A program made the position numbers and the translations under genes. The notes below the pieces were generated by a model. That model made no database searches. It was not told the DNA's origin and saw nothing but the letters and a program-made list of their open reading frames with translations. 64,000 bases of DNA from Mycolicibacterium rufum. Its GTDB lineage: Bacteria > Actinomycetota > Actinomycetes > Mycobacteriales > Mycobacteriaceae. The stretch's first letter is position 1. The number at the start of each line of letters is the position of its first letter. Below are positions 48,801 through 57,591 of the stretch, one piece after another. Location: NCBI RefSeq assembly GCF_022374875.2, contig NZ_CP092427.2, positions 1,860,001 to 1,924,000 of the forward strand, written 5' to 3'.

Positions 48801-49847
48801 ATGTCGATCGATACGGCGTACATGCGGGACGCGATGGCGCGGAAACTGCTCCGGCGGGGTAATTCCACCGGCAGGATCTCGCTGCCGGCGGTTCCCGGAA
48901 TGCTCGACGAGTACGTGACGATGTGCGACAACATCTTTGCCGCGCTGGGCCGCAAGTTCTCCACCGAGGAACGTGATCACCTCCGGGCGCTGCTCGCCAA
49001 GGAGCTGGGCAACGCCTACTCGGCCTCGAACCGGTCCAACATCGTGATCAGCTACGACGCTCCGATCGGCACGGTGGTGAACTACTTCATCCAGCCCGAG
49101 GTCTCGACGCTCGAAGAGACCTACGACAACTGGGTCGCCACCCGCAAGCCCCCGCTGTTCGGCACCATGCCCGATGCGCGCGTGTCGGCGCTCGCCGCCG
49201 AGGCCGAGGATCCCCGAACAGCCCGCGTTCTCGACATCGGCGGCGGCACGGGACGCAACGCCTTGGCACTGGCCCGTCGGGGTCATCCCGTCGACGTCGT
49301 GGAGCTGACCCCGAGGTTCGCCGAGATCCTTCGTGCGGAGGCCTACAAACACCTTCTCGATGTCCGCGTCATCGATCGCGACGTCTTCGAGGGCCTGGAG
49401 GATCTCCAACACGACTACCAGCTGATCGTGCTGTCCGAGGTGGTCTCGGACTTCCGCTCGCCGCAGCAGTTGCGCGCCATCTTCGAGCTCGCGGCCCAAT
49501 GTCTGGTCCCCGGCGGTCAGTTGGTGTTCAACACCTTCACCCCGCGTCCCGGCTACCTGTCCCACGACGCCGTCAACGAGCTCGCCCAGGCAGCCCGCGA
49601 ACTGGGTCAGCAGATGTACACCTCGATCTTCACCGGTGACGACATCAACGGGGCGGTGGCGGGTCTGCCGTTCGAGTTGGTCAGCAATGACTCGGTGTAC
49701 GACTACGAACAGGCCAATCTGCCGGCCGGGGTGTGGCCGCCGACCGGTTGGTATGCGGACTGGGTCAGTGGACTCGACGTCTTCGACGTCCCGCGGGAGC
49801 AGTCACCCATCGAGATGCGTTGGTTGGTCTACAAGAAAACGGCGTAG
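48801..49847 (+). CDS. Class I SAM-dependent methyltransferase
   Basis: This 348-residue protein has a helical N-terminal domain of about 120 residues and a class I methyltransferase domain with the SAM-binding loop VLDIGGGTGRNALALARRGH (about 143-162). Later segments (LIVLSEVVSDF, LVPGGQLVFNTFTPRPGYLS) are typical. ATG 48801 follows AGGGGG. The substrate is unknown. It ends 5 bases before the glycosyltransferase gene, so the two are one operon. Confidence 0.87.
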   Translation: MSIDTAYMRDAMARKLLRRGNSTGRISLPAVPGMLDEYVTMCDNIFAALGRKFSTEERDHLRALLAKELGNAYSASNRSNIVISYDAPIGTVVNYFIQPEVSTLEETYDNWVATRKPPLFGTMPDARVSALAAEAEDPRTARVLDIGGGTGRNALALARRGHPVDVVELTPRFAEILRAEAYKHLLDVRVIDRDVFEGLEDLQHDYQLIVLSEVVSDFRSPQQLRAIFELAAQCLVPGGQLVFNTFTPRPGYLSHDAVNELAQAARELGQQMYTSIFTGDDINGAVAGLPFELVSNDSVYDYEQANLPAGVWPPTGWYADWVSGLDVFDVPREQSPIEMRWLVYKKTA

Positions 49848-49852
49848 CCGCG

Positions 49853-51562
49853 ATGACCGAAGCGACGTCGGTGGCCCGCCCGTCGATCTGCCTCAACATG
49901 ATCGTCCGTAACGAGGCGCACATCGTCCACGAGGTACTCGACTCGGTGGCGCCGTACATCTCCTCCTGGGTGATCGTCGACACGGGCTCGGATGACGGCA
50001 CGCAGGACGTGATCCGCAATCACATGGCCGCACTGGGCATCCCGGGCGAACTGCACGAGCGGCCGTGGCGCGATTTCGGGCACAACCGATCGGAGGCACT
50101 GGAACTCGCCCGCGGACACGGCGACTACATCTGGGTGATGGACGCCGACGACCTGCTGGTGGGCGTGCCCGATTTCCGTGGACTGACCGCGGACATGTAC
50201 CAGCTTCACTACGGGCCCGACGTCAGCTATTGGCGGCGTCAGCTGTTCCGCGATGGGCTGCCATGGCGCTATGTCGGTGTCCTCCACGAGTACGCCGACT
50301 GCGATCGGCCTTGCGTCGAGGAGCGCCTCGACGGCGACTATTACATCGAGTCGCGCCGGCTCGGCGGGCGCAGCCTGGATCCGGAGAAGTACAAGCGTGA
50401 CGCGGAAGTGCTCCTGGCCGAAGTGCAGCGCCATCCCGACGATCCGCGATCGGTGTTCTACCTCGCCCAGAGCTACTACGACTACGGCGACATCGCGAGC
50501 GCCCACACGTGGTACACCCGCCGCGCCGAGATGGGCGGCTACGAGGAGGAGGTCTACTACTCGCTCGCGCGGATCGCCGAATCCATGCTGCGGCTGGACT
50601 ATCCGTGGCCCGAGGTGCAGGACGCGTATCTGCGCGCGTGGGAGTTCCGACCGTCCCGAGCCGAGCCGCTCTACGCCATTGCGCACTGGTACCGCACCAA
50701 TCAGCGGTTCCAGCTGGGATATCTGTTCGCCGAACGGGCCGCGCAGATCCCGGTGCCCCAGGACGACGCGCTGTTCCTGGGCGCGGAGGTGTATGCGTGG
50801 CGCGCACGCGACGAGCAGGCCGTCTGCGCCTCGTGGATCGGCAAGAGCGACGAAACCTTCGCACTCTGCCGGGAACTGCTGAGCCGAGACGACATCGGTG
50901 ACGACGACCGGCAACGCATCGCCGCCAACCGGGATTGCGGAGCGCGATCTCTGATCGATGCGGCGCAGGCGTACCCCGAGGACCGCATCCACGCCCTCAT
51001 GAGCAGCCCGCGGGACGGCGATGTCACCGTCACGGTGGTGGCCGGGCCGGAGGTCGCGGCAACCGAGCGCACGCTGAATTCGTTTCTGCACTGCTGCACC
51101 GATATCTCCCGGGTGGGCCGGGTGCTGGTCGTCGATGTCGGGCTGTGGCCGCAGGATCGGCAGGCCCTGCTGCAGCGGTATCCCTTCCTGGAGGTCCGGC
51201 AGTTCGCTCCCGGAGCGTCGATGTCGGAGATCCGCGAGGTCATCGGCAGCCGCTTCTGGCTGAGTCTCGGCATGGGCTGGCAGTTCTTCGCCGGTGACGA
51301 CTACCTCACGCGGCTGACGAGCGTGCTCGACGCCGAGCCGAGCGTCTACCAGGTGGGTCTCAATTTCGGTGACGCCGACAAATTGACCGGACTGGTGCCA
51401 CCGCTGGACGCGCTCCGCCGCGGTGAGGGTGCCGGCCACTACGTGCTGTCCGACGCCGCGGCGATCGGCCCGGCCATGTTCGACTGCTCTCGTTGGCACG
51501 GAGCCGAAACAGACCTCGGCACGGCCACTCTCGACGAAGTGCTGTGCGTCCTGCAGGCGTGA
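49853..51562 (+). CDS. GT2 glycosyltransferase with TPR-like repeats
   Basis: This 569-residue protein has an N-terminal GT-A domain (SICLNMIVRNEAHIVHEVLD, VIVDTGSDDGTQDVI) with a metal motif in DYIWVMDADDLLVG (Asp97, Asp99). A long helical part (about 200-350) follows, with TPR-like units such as DDPRSVFYLAQSYYDYGDIA. The C-terminal half ends in a second globular part with GSRFWLSLGMGWQFF. It may glycosylate a cell-surface or small-molecule target. It lies between the methyltransferase and purU genes, 5 bases from the former and 4 from the latter. Confidence 0.86.
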   Translation: MTEATSVARPSICLNMIVRNEAHIVHEVLDSVAPYISSWVIVDTGSDDGTQDVIRNHMAALGIPGELHERPWRDFGHNRSEALELARGHGDYIWVMDADDLLVGVPDFRGLTADMYQLHYGPDVSYWRRQLFRDGLPWRYVGVLHEYADCDRPCVEERLDGDYYIESRRLGGRSLDPEKYKRDAEVLLAEVQRHPDDPRSVFYLAQSYYDYGDIASAHTWYTRRAEMGGYEEEVYYSLARIAESMLRLDYPWPEVQDAYLRAWEFRPSRAEPLYAIAHWYRTNQRFQLGYLFAERAAQIPVPQDDALFLGAEVYAWRARDEQAVCASWIGKSDETFALCRELLSRDDIGDDDRQRIAANRDCGARSLIDAAQAYPEDRIHALMSSPRDGDVTVTVVAGPEVAATERTLNSFLHCCTDISRVGRVLVVDVGLWPQDRQALLQRYPFLEVRQFAPGASMSEIREVIGSRFWLSLGMGWQFFAGDDYLTRLTSVLDAEPSVYQVGLNFGDADKLTGLVPPLDALRRGEGAGHYVLSDAAAIGPAMFDCSRWHGAETDLGTATLDEVLCVLQA

Positions 51563-51566
51563 CCTC

Positions 51567-52454
51567 GTGACCGAACACACCGGGAGTGACATCCGCGGCC
51601 CCAAGGACATCGGCAGGATCCTGCTCAGATGTGCCGACCGACCCGGACTCGTCGCGGCCGTCAGCACGTTTCTGGCCGAGATCGGGGCGAACATCATCTC
51701 GCTGGATCAGCACTCTACGGAGCCCACCGGCGGAACCTTCATGCAGCGCACCATCTTTCACCTCCCCGGACTACCGGCCGCCCGGGATCAACTCGAACGC
51801 GACTTCGCCGACCGTGTCGCCGGACCATTCGGCATGGACTTCCGGCTCACCGAGGCCGCGAAACCGAAGCGGGTCGCGATCATGGCGTCCACCGAGGACC
51901 ACTGCCTGCTGGACCTGCTGTGGCGCAACCGGCGCGGCGAACTCGACATGTCGGTGGTGATGGTGATCGCCAACCATCCGGATCTGGCCGACGCGGTCCG
52001 ACCGTTCGGTGTGCCGTTCCTTCATGTGCCGGCGCGCAAAGACATTCGCGACGAGGCCGAGGGGCGACAACTCGACTTGCTGCGTGGGAACGTCGACCTG
52101 GTGGTGTTGGCCCGCTACATGCAGATCCTGACGCCGAACTTCATCGGTCAGGTCGGGTGTCCGCTGATCAACATCCACCACTCGTTCCTGCCCGCGTTCA
52201 TCGGCGCGTCGCCGTACCGGCGGGCCAAGGAGCGCGGGGTCAAACTCGTCGGGGCCACGGCCCACTACGTGACCGAGGACCTCGACGAGGGGCCGATCAT
52301 CGAACAGGACGTGGTGCGGGTCGACCACCGGCACAGCGTGGACGACCTGGTGCGACTCGGCGCCGACGTGGAGCGGGCCGTGCTGTCGCGAGCGGTGTTG
52401 TGGCACTGCGAGGATCGCGTGATCCGCTTCGGCAACCAGACCGTCTGCCTGTAG
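51567..52454 (+). CDS. purU: Formyltetrahydrofolate deformylase
   Basis: PurU splits 10-formyl-THF to formate and THF. The 295-residue protein has an N-terminal ACT domain (ILLRCADRPGLVAAVSTFLA) and a C-terminal formyltransferase-fold domain. The catalytic Asn/His/Asp are seen in INIHHSFLPAFIGASPYRRA (Asn202, His204) and TEDLDEGPIIEQD (Asp240). The GTG start (51567) follows the glycosyltransferase stop by 4 bases, so all three genes form one operon. Confidence 0.92.
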   Translation: MTEHTGSDIRGPKDIGRILLRCADRPGLVAAVSTFLAEIGANIISLDQHSTEPTGGTFMQRTIFHLPGLPAARDQLERDFADRVAGPFGMDFRLTEAAKPKRVAIMASTEDHCLLDLLWRNRRGELDMSVVMVIANHPDLADAVRPFGVPFLHVPARKDIRDEAEGRQLDLLRGNVDLVVLARYMQILTPNFIGQVGCPLINIHHSFLPAFIGASPYRRAKERGVKLVGATAHYVTEDLDEGPIIEQDVVRVDHRHSVDDLVRLGADVERAVLSRAVLWHCEDRVIRFGNQTVCL

Positions 52455-52473
52455 TTCACCCGCCTTCACCAAA

Positions 52474-52510
52474 GGGGACGGCCCCCCTCCCGCAGGAGGG
52501 GGGCCGCCCC
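52474..52510. terminator. Bidirectional terminator between purU and the PGRS gene
   Basis: The arms CGGCCCCCCTCC (52479-52490) and GGAGGGGGGCCG (52495-52506) are perfectly complementary around a CGCA loop. They are extended by GGGG/CCCC outside with one bulged A. It lies between the two convergent genes, so it can end transcription from both. No long T run follows. Confidence 0.75.
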
Positions 52511-52529
52511 GATCGGTAACCGGACCTTA

Positions 52530-55001
52530 CTAGGCGCCCGCCGTTCCGCCGCCGCCACCGGCGCCGCCGGAACCGCCGCTGCCGCCCGAGCCGCCCGAGC
52601 CGCCGGAGCCGCCCGAGCCACCCGCGCCGCCGCCGCCGCTGGAGCCGCCGGCGCCACCCGAGCCGCCGTCGCCACCGTCGCCGCCGGCGCCACCCGAACC
52701 GCCGGCGCCACCGACACCGCCGCCCGTGCTGCCGCTACCTGCCGAGCCGGCCTTGCCGGGATCACCGGTCGCACCGGTCGCACCGGTCGCACCGGACCCA
52801 CCGGCCTTACCTGAGGCGCCGGTCGAACCCGCGGAGCCGCTGGCACCCGTCGAACCCTGGGCACCGGTCTGACCGGCGGACCCGGCTGCGCCGGCACCTC
52901 CGTTCGCTCCGGCGGAACCGGTCGTACCGGAGGCACCCGAAGCGCCCTGCTGGCCCGACTGGCCCTGCTGGCCCGTGGCACCCGTGGCACCGTTGTCGCC
53001 TGCGAGTCCGGTCGCACCGGCCGAGCCGGTCGACCCGGCCTTGCCCGTGGCACCGGCCTTGCTGCCGAACAGGCCGCCCGTGCCGGGGGTACCGGCCGCA
53101 CCGCCGGCGCCACCGGCGCCACCCGTGCTGCCACCCGGTCCGCCGAGGCCACCCGCGCCACCGGCGCCGCCGAGGCCACCGACACCGCCGAGGCCACCGG
53201 TACCGCCGAGACCGGCTGCGCCACCGGCGCCGCCGAGGCCGCCCGTACCGCCCGTGCCGCCCGTGCCGCCCTGGCCGCCCGTGCCGCCCGTGCCGCCGGA
53301 AGCACCGGCTCCACCGATGCCGCCGGTGCCGCCCGTGCCGCCCGTGCCGCCGGTGCCGCCCGGACCACCCTGGCCACCCTGGCCACCGGTGCCGCCCGTG
53401 CCGCCCGTGCCGCCTGCGCCGACAGGCGTGCCGGGTCCACCGGATCCGCCCGTGCCGCCGACTCCGCCGGTGCCACCCGTGCCGCCCGTGCCACCGGTGC
53501 CGCCGGTGCCGCCGACGCCGCCGCTTCCGCCGGTGCCACCGGTGCCACCGTTACCGCCGGTGCCACCCGTGCCACCCGTGCCGCCGGTGCCGCCCGTGCC
53601 GCCGGTGCCGCCCGTGCCACCGGTCCCGCCGGTGCCACCGATGCCGCCCGTGCCGCCCGTGCCGCCCGTGCCACCGGTGCCGCCGGTGCCACCCGTGCCG
53701 CCCGTGCCACCGGTGCCGCCCTTACCGCCCTGGCCGCCCGTGCCGCCGGTGCCGCCGTTACCGGCGTTGCCACCCTTACCGAACAGGCCGCCGTTGCCGC
53801 CGTTGCCGCCCTTACCGCCGACACCGCCGGTCGCGCCGACGCCACCGATGCTGGTCGCATTCTGGCCGACACCGCCGACACCACCGGTGCCGCCGGTGCC
53901 GCCCTGCTGGCCCTGGCCGCCCTGCGGACCCTGGCCGCCCTGGCCGCCCTGGCCGCCGGTGCCGCCGACGCCGCCCTGCAGACCGGTGCCGCCGGTGCCG
54001 CCCTGGAGACCCGGCGTGCCGTCGGCGCCCTGGCCGCCTTGGCCACCCGCGGATCCCGCGGTGCCCGCGCCACCCGCACCACCTGCGGTGCCGGTGCCGC
54101 CAACGCCGCCCGCCCCGCCAACGCCGCCTGCGCCGCCGGGGCCGACGCCGCCGATCGCACCGGTCGCGCCGACCGAGCCCGGGCTACCTACGGTGCCCGC
54201 GCTCCCTTGTGCACCGACGCCTCCAGCGGAACCCGGGCCGCCGGCGACACCTGTCGCACCGGCCGCTCCGTTGGTGCCGGCCCCGCCGGCCGCGCCGGCC
54301 GAGCCCGCCGCACCGGCGTTGCCCGCGGTCCCGATGCCGCCGGCCGCGCCCGTGGCGCCGTACTTGCCGGAGTTGTCGGTTCCGTAGCCGCCGACGACGT
54401 TGCTGGCCAAACCGGTCGCACCCGCGGCGCCTGCGACGCCCGGGGTGCCGTACGCACCGGTGGCACCGACGACACCGAAGCCGCCGTTACCGCCGTTGCC
54501 GCCGACCCCGAACAGGCCCTTGCCGTTGCCGCCGTTGCCGCCGTCGGCGCCGGCGCCGCCGTCACCACCGTCGCCACCGGTGGTTCCTCGACCACCGTTA
54601 CCGCCGGCCACACCGGCGATCGTGCTGTCCCAGCCGTTGCCGCCCTTGCCGCCGAAGATGCCGCCGTCCTGGCCGTCGGGATGCTCTGCGGTGCCGTCGG
54701 CGCCGTTGCAGACCAGACCGCAGGGGCGATCGAGATTCACGGCCGCGGCCGCCAAGGCGTTGGGCGTGGGAGCGGCGCTGTCACCGAAGCTGGTGAGCCA
54801 CCACCACGGAAGGTTGGATGTCGAGAGGGACTTCTCGGTCGAAGTCAGCTGAATGGCCGCTGTCACCGGTCCCGGGCCACCGGGAGGCGCCAGGAACATC
54901 ATCCCGGCACCCACCATGGCTGCACCGGCGAGGCCGGTGGTGATCACAGGGCGAACCGACTTCTGCGGACCGCCAGACTTTTGCTTACGTCGATTGGACA
55001 A
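52530..55001 (-). CDS. PE-less PGRS/collagen-like glycine-rich protein
   Basis: This 823-residue protein lacks a PE domain. Residues 1-18 are basic (SNRRKQKSGGPQK), 19-38 are a membrane or signal segment (ITTGLAGAAMVGAGMMFLA), and about 50-98 form a unique part containing PWWWLTSFGDSAAPTPNALA. A PGRS-type region then begins at GADGTAEHPDGQDGG, and near the C-terminal third the pattern changes to Gly-X-Y collagen-like repeats. The start is TTG 54999-55001, chosen because AGGGGG lies about 13 bases upstream; the longer open frame is unlike this family. The function is unknown, but it is probably surface-located. Confidence 0.85.
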   Translation of the reverse strand: MSNRRKQKSGGPQKSVRPVITTGLAGAAMVGAGMMFLAPPGGPGPVTAAIQLTSTEKSLSTSNLPWWWLTSFGDSAAPTPNALAAAAVNLDRPCGLVCNGADGTAEHPDGQDGGIFGGKGGNGWDSTIAGVAGGNGGRGTTGGDGGDGGAGADGGNGGNGKGLFGVGGNGGNGGFGVVGATGAYGTPGVAGAAGATGLASNVVGGYGTDNSGKYGATGAAGGIGTAGNAGAAGSAGAAGGAGTNGAAGATGVAGGPGSAGGVGAQGSAGTVGSPGSVGATGAIGGVGPGGAGGVGGAGGVGGTGTAGGAGGAGTAGSAGGQGGQGADGTPGLQGGTGGTGLQGGVGGTGGQGGQGGQGPQGGQGQQGGTGGTGGVGGVGQNATSIGGVGATGGVGGKGGNGGNGGLFGKGGNAGNGGTGGTGGQGGKGGTGGTGGTGGTGGTGGTGGTGGTGGIGGTGGTGGTGGTGGTGGTGGTGGTGGTGGNGGTGGTGGSGGVGGTGGTGGTGGTGGTGGVGGTGGSGGPGTPVGAGGTGGTGGTGGQGGQGGPGGTGGTGGTGGTGGIGGAGASGGTGGTGGQGGTGGTGGTGGLGGAGGAAGLGGTGGLGGVGGLGGAGGAGGLGGPGGSTGGAGGAGGAAGTPGTGGLFGSKAGATGKAGSTGSAGATGLAGDNGATGATGQQGQSGQQGASGASGTTGSAGANGGAGAAGSAGQTGAQGSTGASGSAGSTGASGKAGGSGATGATGATGDPGKAGSAGSGSTGGGVGGAGGSGGAGGDGGDGGSGGAGGSSGGGGAGGSGGSGGSGGSGGSGGSGGAGGGGGTAGA
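52533..54704 (-). repeat. GGX repeat region of the PGRS gene
   Basis: About 2.2 kb of near-periodic codons for Gly-Gly-X (mostly GGT/GGN), with 9-base units such as GGCACCGGC. The repeats include a run of Gly-Gly-Thr from about 53260 to 53730 and Gly-X-Y units with Gln, Ser and Lys from about 52740 to 53070. The region is prone to slippage and assembly collapse. Confidence 0.85.
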
Positions 55002-55503
55002 GGTACGAGAACCCCCTACTAGAACCCGATCGGAGCCTGCAGACGCAGACCGTCGGAAATTAACACGCAGGAGATGAGGCCCAGCGACTTTTGCTGGCGC
55101 GAAATTCGCGGTTGTTGCGCACGCAAATTGCGCGCGGGATATTTGCAATGCGAAGCAGTTCCGGAACATTTCTCATTGCAAACAACCCGGTGGGGAAATC
55201 CGCAGATCGCGGTTGTTATCGCCGGTCACAGCGCCGTAAGCGGAGCGCTTCGGCCGACACTAATTTAGGCATGCCTGACCGTCTGCAGTCGCTTGCGTTA
55301 CAAGCAAATTTCGTCCGTGTCTCGCCATGGTTGGTCGTCGACTTTGCTCGTGTCGTTACAGCGGTGGCAACCTCTGCACTCTCGACGCGGAAGACCGAGA
55401 ACTCGATGCGAATGCAAAGATAGGGCCTTTGGTCCCTATTTCCGCTGGGGGCACTGTTCCCCATCGGTGAACAGCAAACTCACGGCCCGGAAACGGCGCG
55501 GCT
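55002..55503. other. Noncoding gap of about 500 bases before the PAP2 gene
   Basis: No gene is supported here. The region is less GC-rich than its surroundings and probably holds the promoter and leader of the PGRS gene. A palindrome AGGCATGCCT lies at 55267-55276 (core TTTAGGCATGCCTGA). A hairpin ATAGGG/CCCTAT (55420-55439) might end the PAP2 transcript. Short open frames in it show no family signature. Confidence 0.5.
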
Positions 55504-56574
55504 CTAGACCATGTCGGTCACGCGGCGGCGACGCGCCTCGTAGCGACTCAACCCGAGAATCACCACCGCGGCGAGAGCCCAACCCAGCAGCAGATCGACC
55601 ACATAGTGCTCGGCGCTGTAGACCAGGGTGAACGCCATGATCAGCGGATAGGCCACCAGCAGCGGGCGCCACCAGCGCTGCACGCGTGTCCAGAGGAACG
55701 CCGCGAGCGCCGCCGACATGCCGGCATGCAGAGACGGGATGGCGGCCACCAGGTTCACACTGGCCTGTCCCTGGTCGAGCAGAGCGGTGGCCGAGTGGAG
55801 GTTCAACTTGCCCCATCCGCGCCCGACGATGCGCTCGACCCAGTCGTGCGCGCCGTCCTGGGTGAACTGCATCGAACCGAGCAACCCGCCGTCAGGCACG
55901 CCCCGCGCCGACCGGAACATGCAACCCGGCCCCGACGGCCCGTCGGCGACGTCACCGGCCGTACAACGGGCGGCGGCCCACGGAGGCGCCGCGGGGAACA
56001 GCGCGTAGATCAGCAGCGCGGTGATGTTCAGGCCGACGAACAACCGCACGAAGGCCTTCCACTCCTCCCGGTCGCGCAGCCACAACACCCCGGCGATGAC
56101 GTACGGGAGGATGAAGAACGACATGTAGACGCTGCTGATCACCACCTCCCACCAGGGCGGCGTCGACAACTTCAGACGCTCCTGCAACCACACCGTGGGC
56201 ATGGCGCCGAAGAACATCGTGCGGTCGGCATCGGCTTGCCAATGCCACAGGGTCGGCCGGCCGATCAGCGTGGCCGCTCCCCTGCTCAAGTCGTAGGCGA
56301 TCAACACCAACGCGAACGGCAGCCAGTCGCGGACCACCTGGAACACCCGCCGGCCCTGACCGATGCTCGCCGCGATCAGCCCGGTGCAGATGTAGACCAG
56401 GACGAGTTCCCGGTTGAACGCAAAACCGTCGGTGACGGTGCGCCACACGATGACCGTCGCCCAGACGGCGACGGCGACCCAGCGTGCGATCCGGAGCCGA
56501 CGCGCCCGTCGGGGCGGCGACGGGAGGTCGGCATCGTGCGTCAGCGCAATCGACGACTGGTCAATTGCGGACAC
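55504..56574 (-). CDS. PAP2-superfamily membrane phosphatase / inositol-phosphorylceramide-synthase-like protein
   Basis: This 356-residue integral membrane protein has about eight hydrophobic segments. The PAP2 catalytic His motifs are seen as AAIPSLHAGMSAALAAFLWT and YSAEHYVVDLLLGWALAAVV. The layout matches PAP2_3-type lipid phosphatases and phosphotransferases. The GTG start (56572-56574) is used. A lipid phosphoryl donor or acceptor in the envelope is likely, but the exact substrate is unknown. Confidence 0.88.
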   Translation of the reverse strand: MSAIDQSSIALTHDADLPSPPRRARRLRIARWVAVAVWATVIVWRTVTDGFAFNRELVLVYICTGLIAASIGQGRRVFQVVRDWLPFALVLIAYDLSRGAATLIGRPTLWHWQADADRTMFFGAMPTVWLQERLKLSTPPWWEVVISSVYMSFFILPYVIAGVLWLRDREEWKAFVRLFVGLNITALLIYALFPAAPPWAAARCTAGDVADGPSGPGCMFRSARGVPDGGLLGSMQFTQDGAHDWVERIVGRGWGKLNLHSATALLDQGQASVNLVAAIPSLHAGMSAALAAFLWTRVQRWWRPLLVAYPLIMAFTLVYSAEHYVVDLLLGWALAAVVILGLSRYEARRRRVTDMV

Positions 56575-56694
56575 ATAAGCCTCTCGACGCCGGAAAAAGG
56601 GAGGATTCCCGGCGTAAGCCTAATTAACCCGGCTGCCACCCGCCGTTCAACATCGGTTTGGCTACGAAAGTGTGACCGTCCCAGGCGGCAGCCG

Positions 56695-57447
56695 TCAGCG
56701 CAGATGCTCCCGCAGGAATGCGATGTCGTCCTTGCGGCCCTCGTCGGCCGTCTCGCAGATCACCGGCGCGTCGGCCGCCGACACCACGGCGACCAGCAGT
56801 TGCGGATCGATCTGACCGGTTCCGAAGTTGGCGTGCCGGTCGGCGCCGGACCCGGCTGCGTCCCGGGAGTCGTTGCAGTGCACGAGGTCGATGCGTCCGG
56901 TGATGGCCTTGATCCGTTCCACCGCGTCGATCAGGGCCTCCCCCGCCGCCCAGGCGTGGCAGGTGTCGAGGCAGAAACCGATGCCCTTGTCGCCGATGTG
57001 GTCCCACAGTCGCGCGATGGTGTCGAAGTGACGCGCCATCGCGTGGTCGCCGCCGGCGGTGTTCTCCAAGTAGACCGGCACGTCGGTCTCGAGGTAGTCC
57101 AGCGCCTTGGCCCAGCGTTCGAAGCCGGCCTCCATGTCGTTGTCATCGGCGTGGCCGCCGTGCACGATGACCGCGGTGGCGCCGACCTCGGCGGCGGCGT
57201 CGCAGGTGTCCTGCAGGATCTTCCGCGAGGGGATCCGCACCCGGTTGTTGGCCGACGCCACGTTGATCAGGTAGGGCGCGTGCACGTAGATCGGTGTCGA
57301 CGCGGCCTTCAGCATGTCGGCGTCCTCGCGCGGCTTCGGCTTCTTCCAGCTCTGCGGGTTGCCGAGGAAGAACTGCAGCACGTCGGCGCCGTCGGCGTGC
57401 GCCGCGGCCAGAGGGTCGTCACCGTGAACGTGGGATCCGATCAGCAC
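56695..57447 (-). CDS. nfo: Endonuclease IV
   Basis: Endonuclease IV (250 residues) cuts DNA at abasic sites in base excision repair. Family motifs are [54 protein letters not shown], and [20 protein letters not shown], which hold the zinc ligands. The GTG start at 57445-57447 gives [12 protein letters not shown] like the M. tuberculosis homologue, whereas the open frame runs 22 codons further. It lies between PAP2 and sthA. Confidence 0.94.
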   Translation of the reverse strand: MLIGSHVHGDDPLAAAHADGADVLQFFLGNPQSWKKPKPREDADMLKAASTPIYVHAPYLINVASANNRVRIPSRKILQDTCDAAAEVGATAVIVHGGHADDNDMEAGFERWAKALDYLETDVPVYLENTAGGDHAMARHFDTIARLWDHIGDKGIGFCLDTCHAWAAGEALIDAVERIKAITGRIDLVHCNDSRDAAGSGADRHANFGTGQIDPQLLVAVVSAADAPVICETADEGRKDDIAFLREHLR

Positions 57448-57591
57448 GCCCGCCAGTCTAGGTGGGCGACGATCAAGCGGTGAGGGACGAGCCGCGTTGA
57501 GGAGCCCGCCCACGGTCTAGGTGGGGCGTCCGACGCGTGCACATCGTCGAGTGTGGGGTGCGATTCGCCGAAAAAACGGGAATGTAGTCGC

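Noticed and set aside
52560..54700. Possible CRISPR or tandem-repeat array
   Set aside because: The repeats are 9-base coding repeats for Gly-Gly-X inside one open frame, with no regular spacers and no cas genes nearby.
55261..55280. Iron box (IdeR/DtxR site)
   Set aside because: The palindrome AGGCATGCCT fits poorly to the TTAGGTTAGGCTAACCTAA consensus, so it is listed only as an unassigned palindrome.
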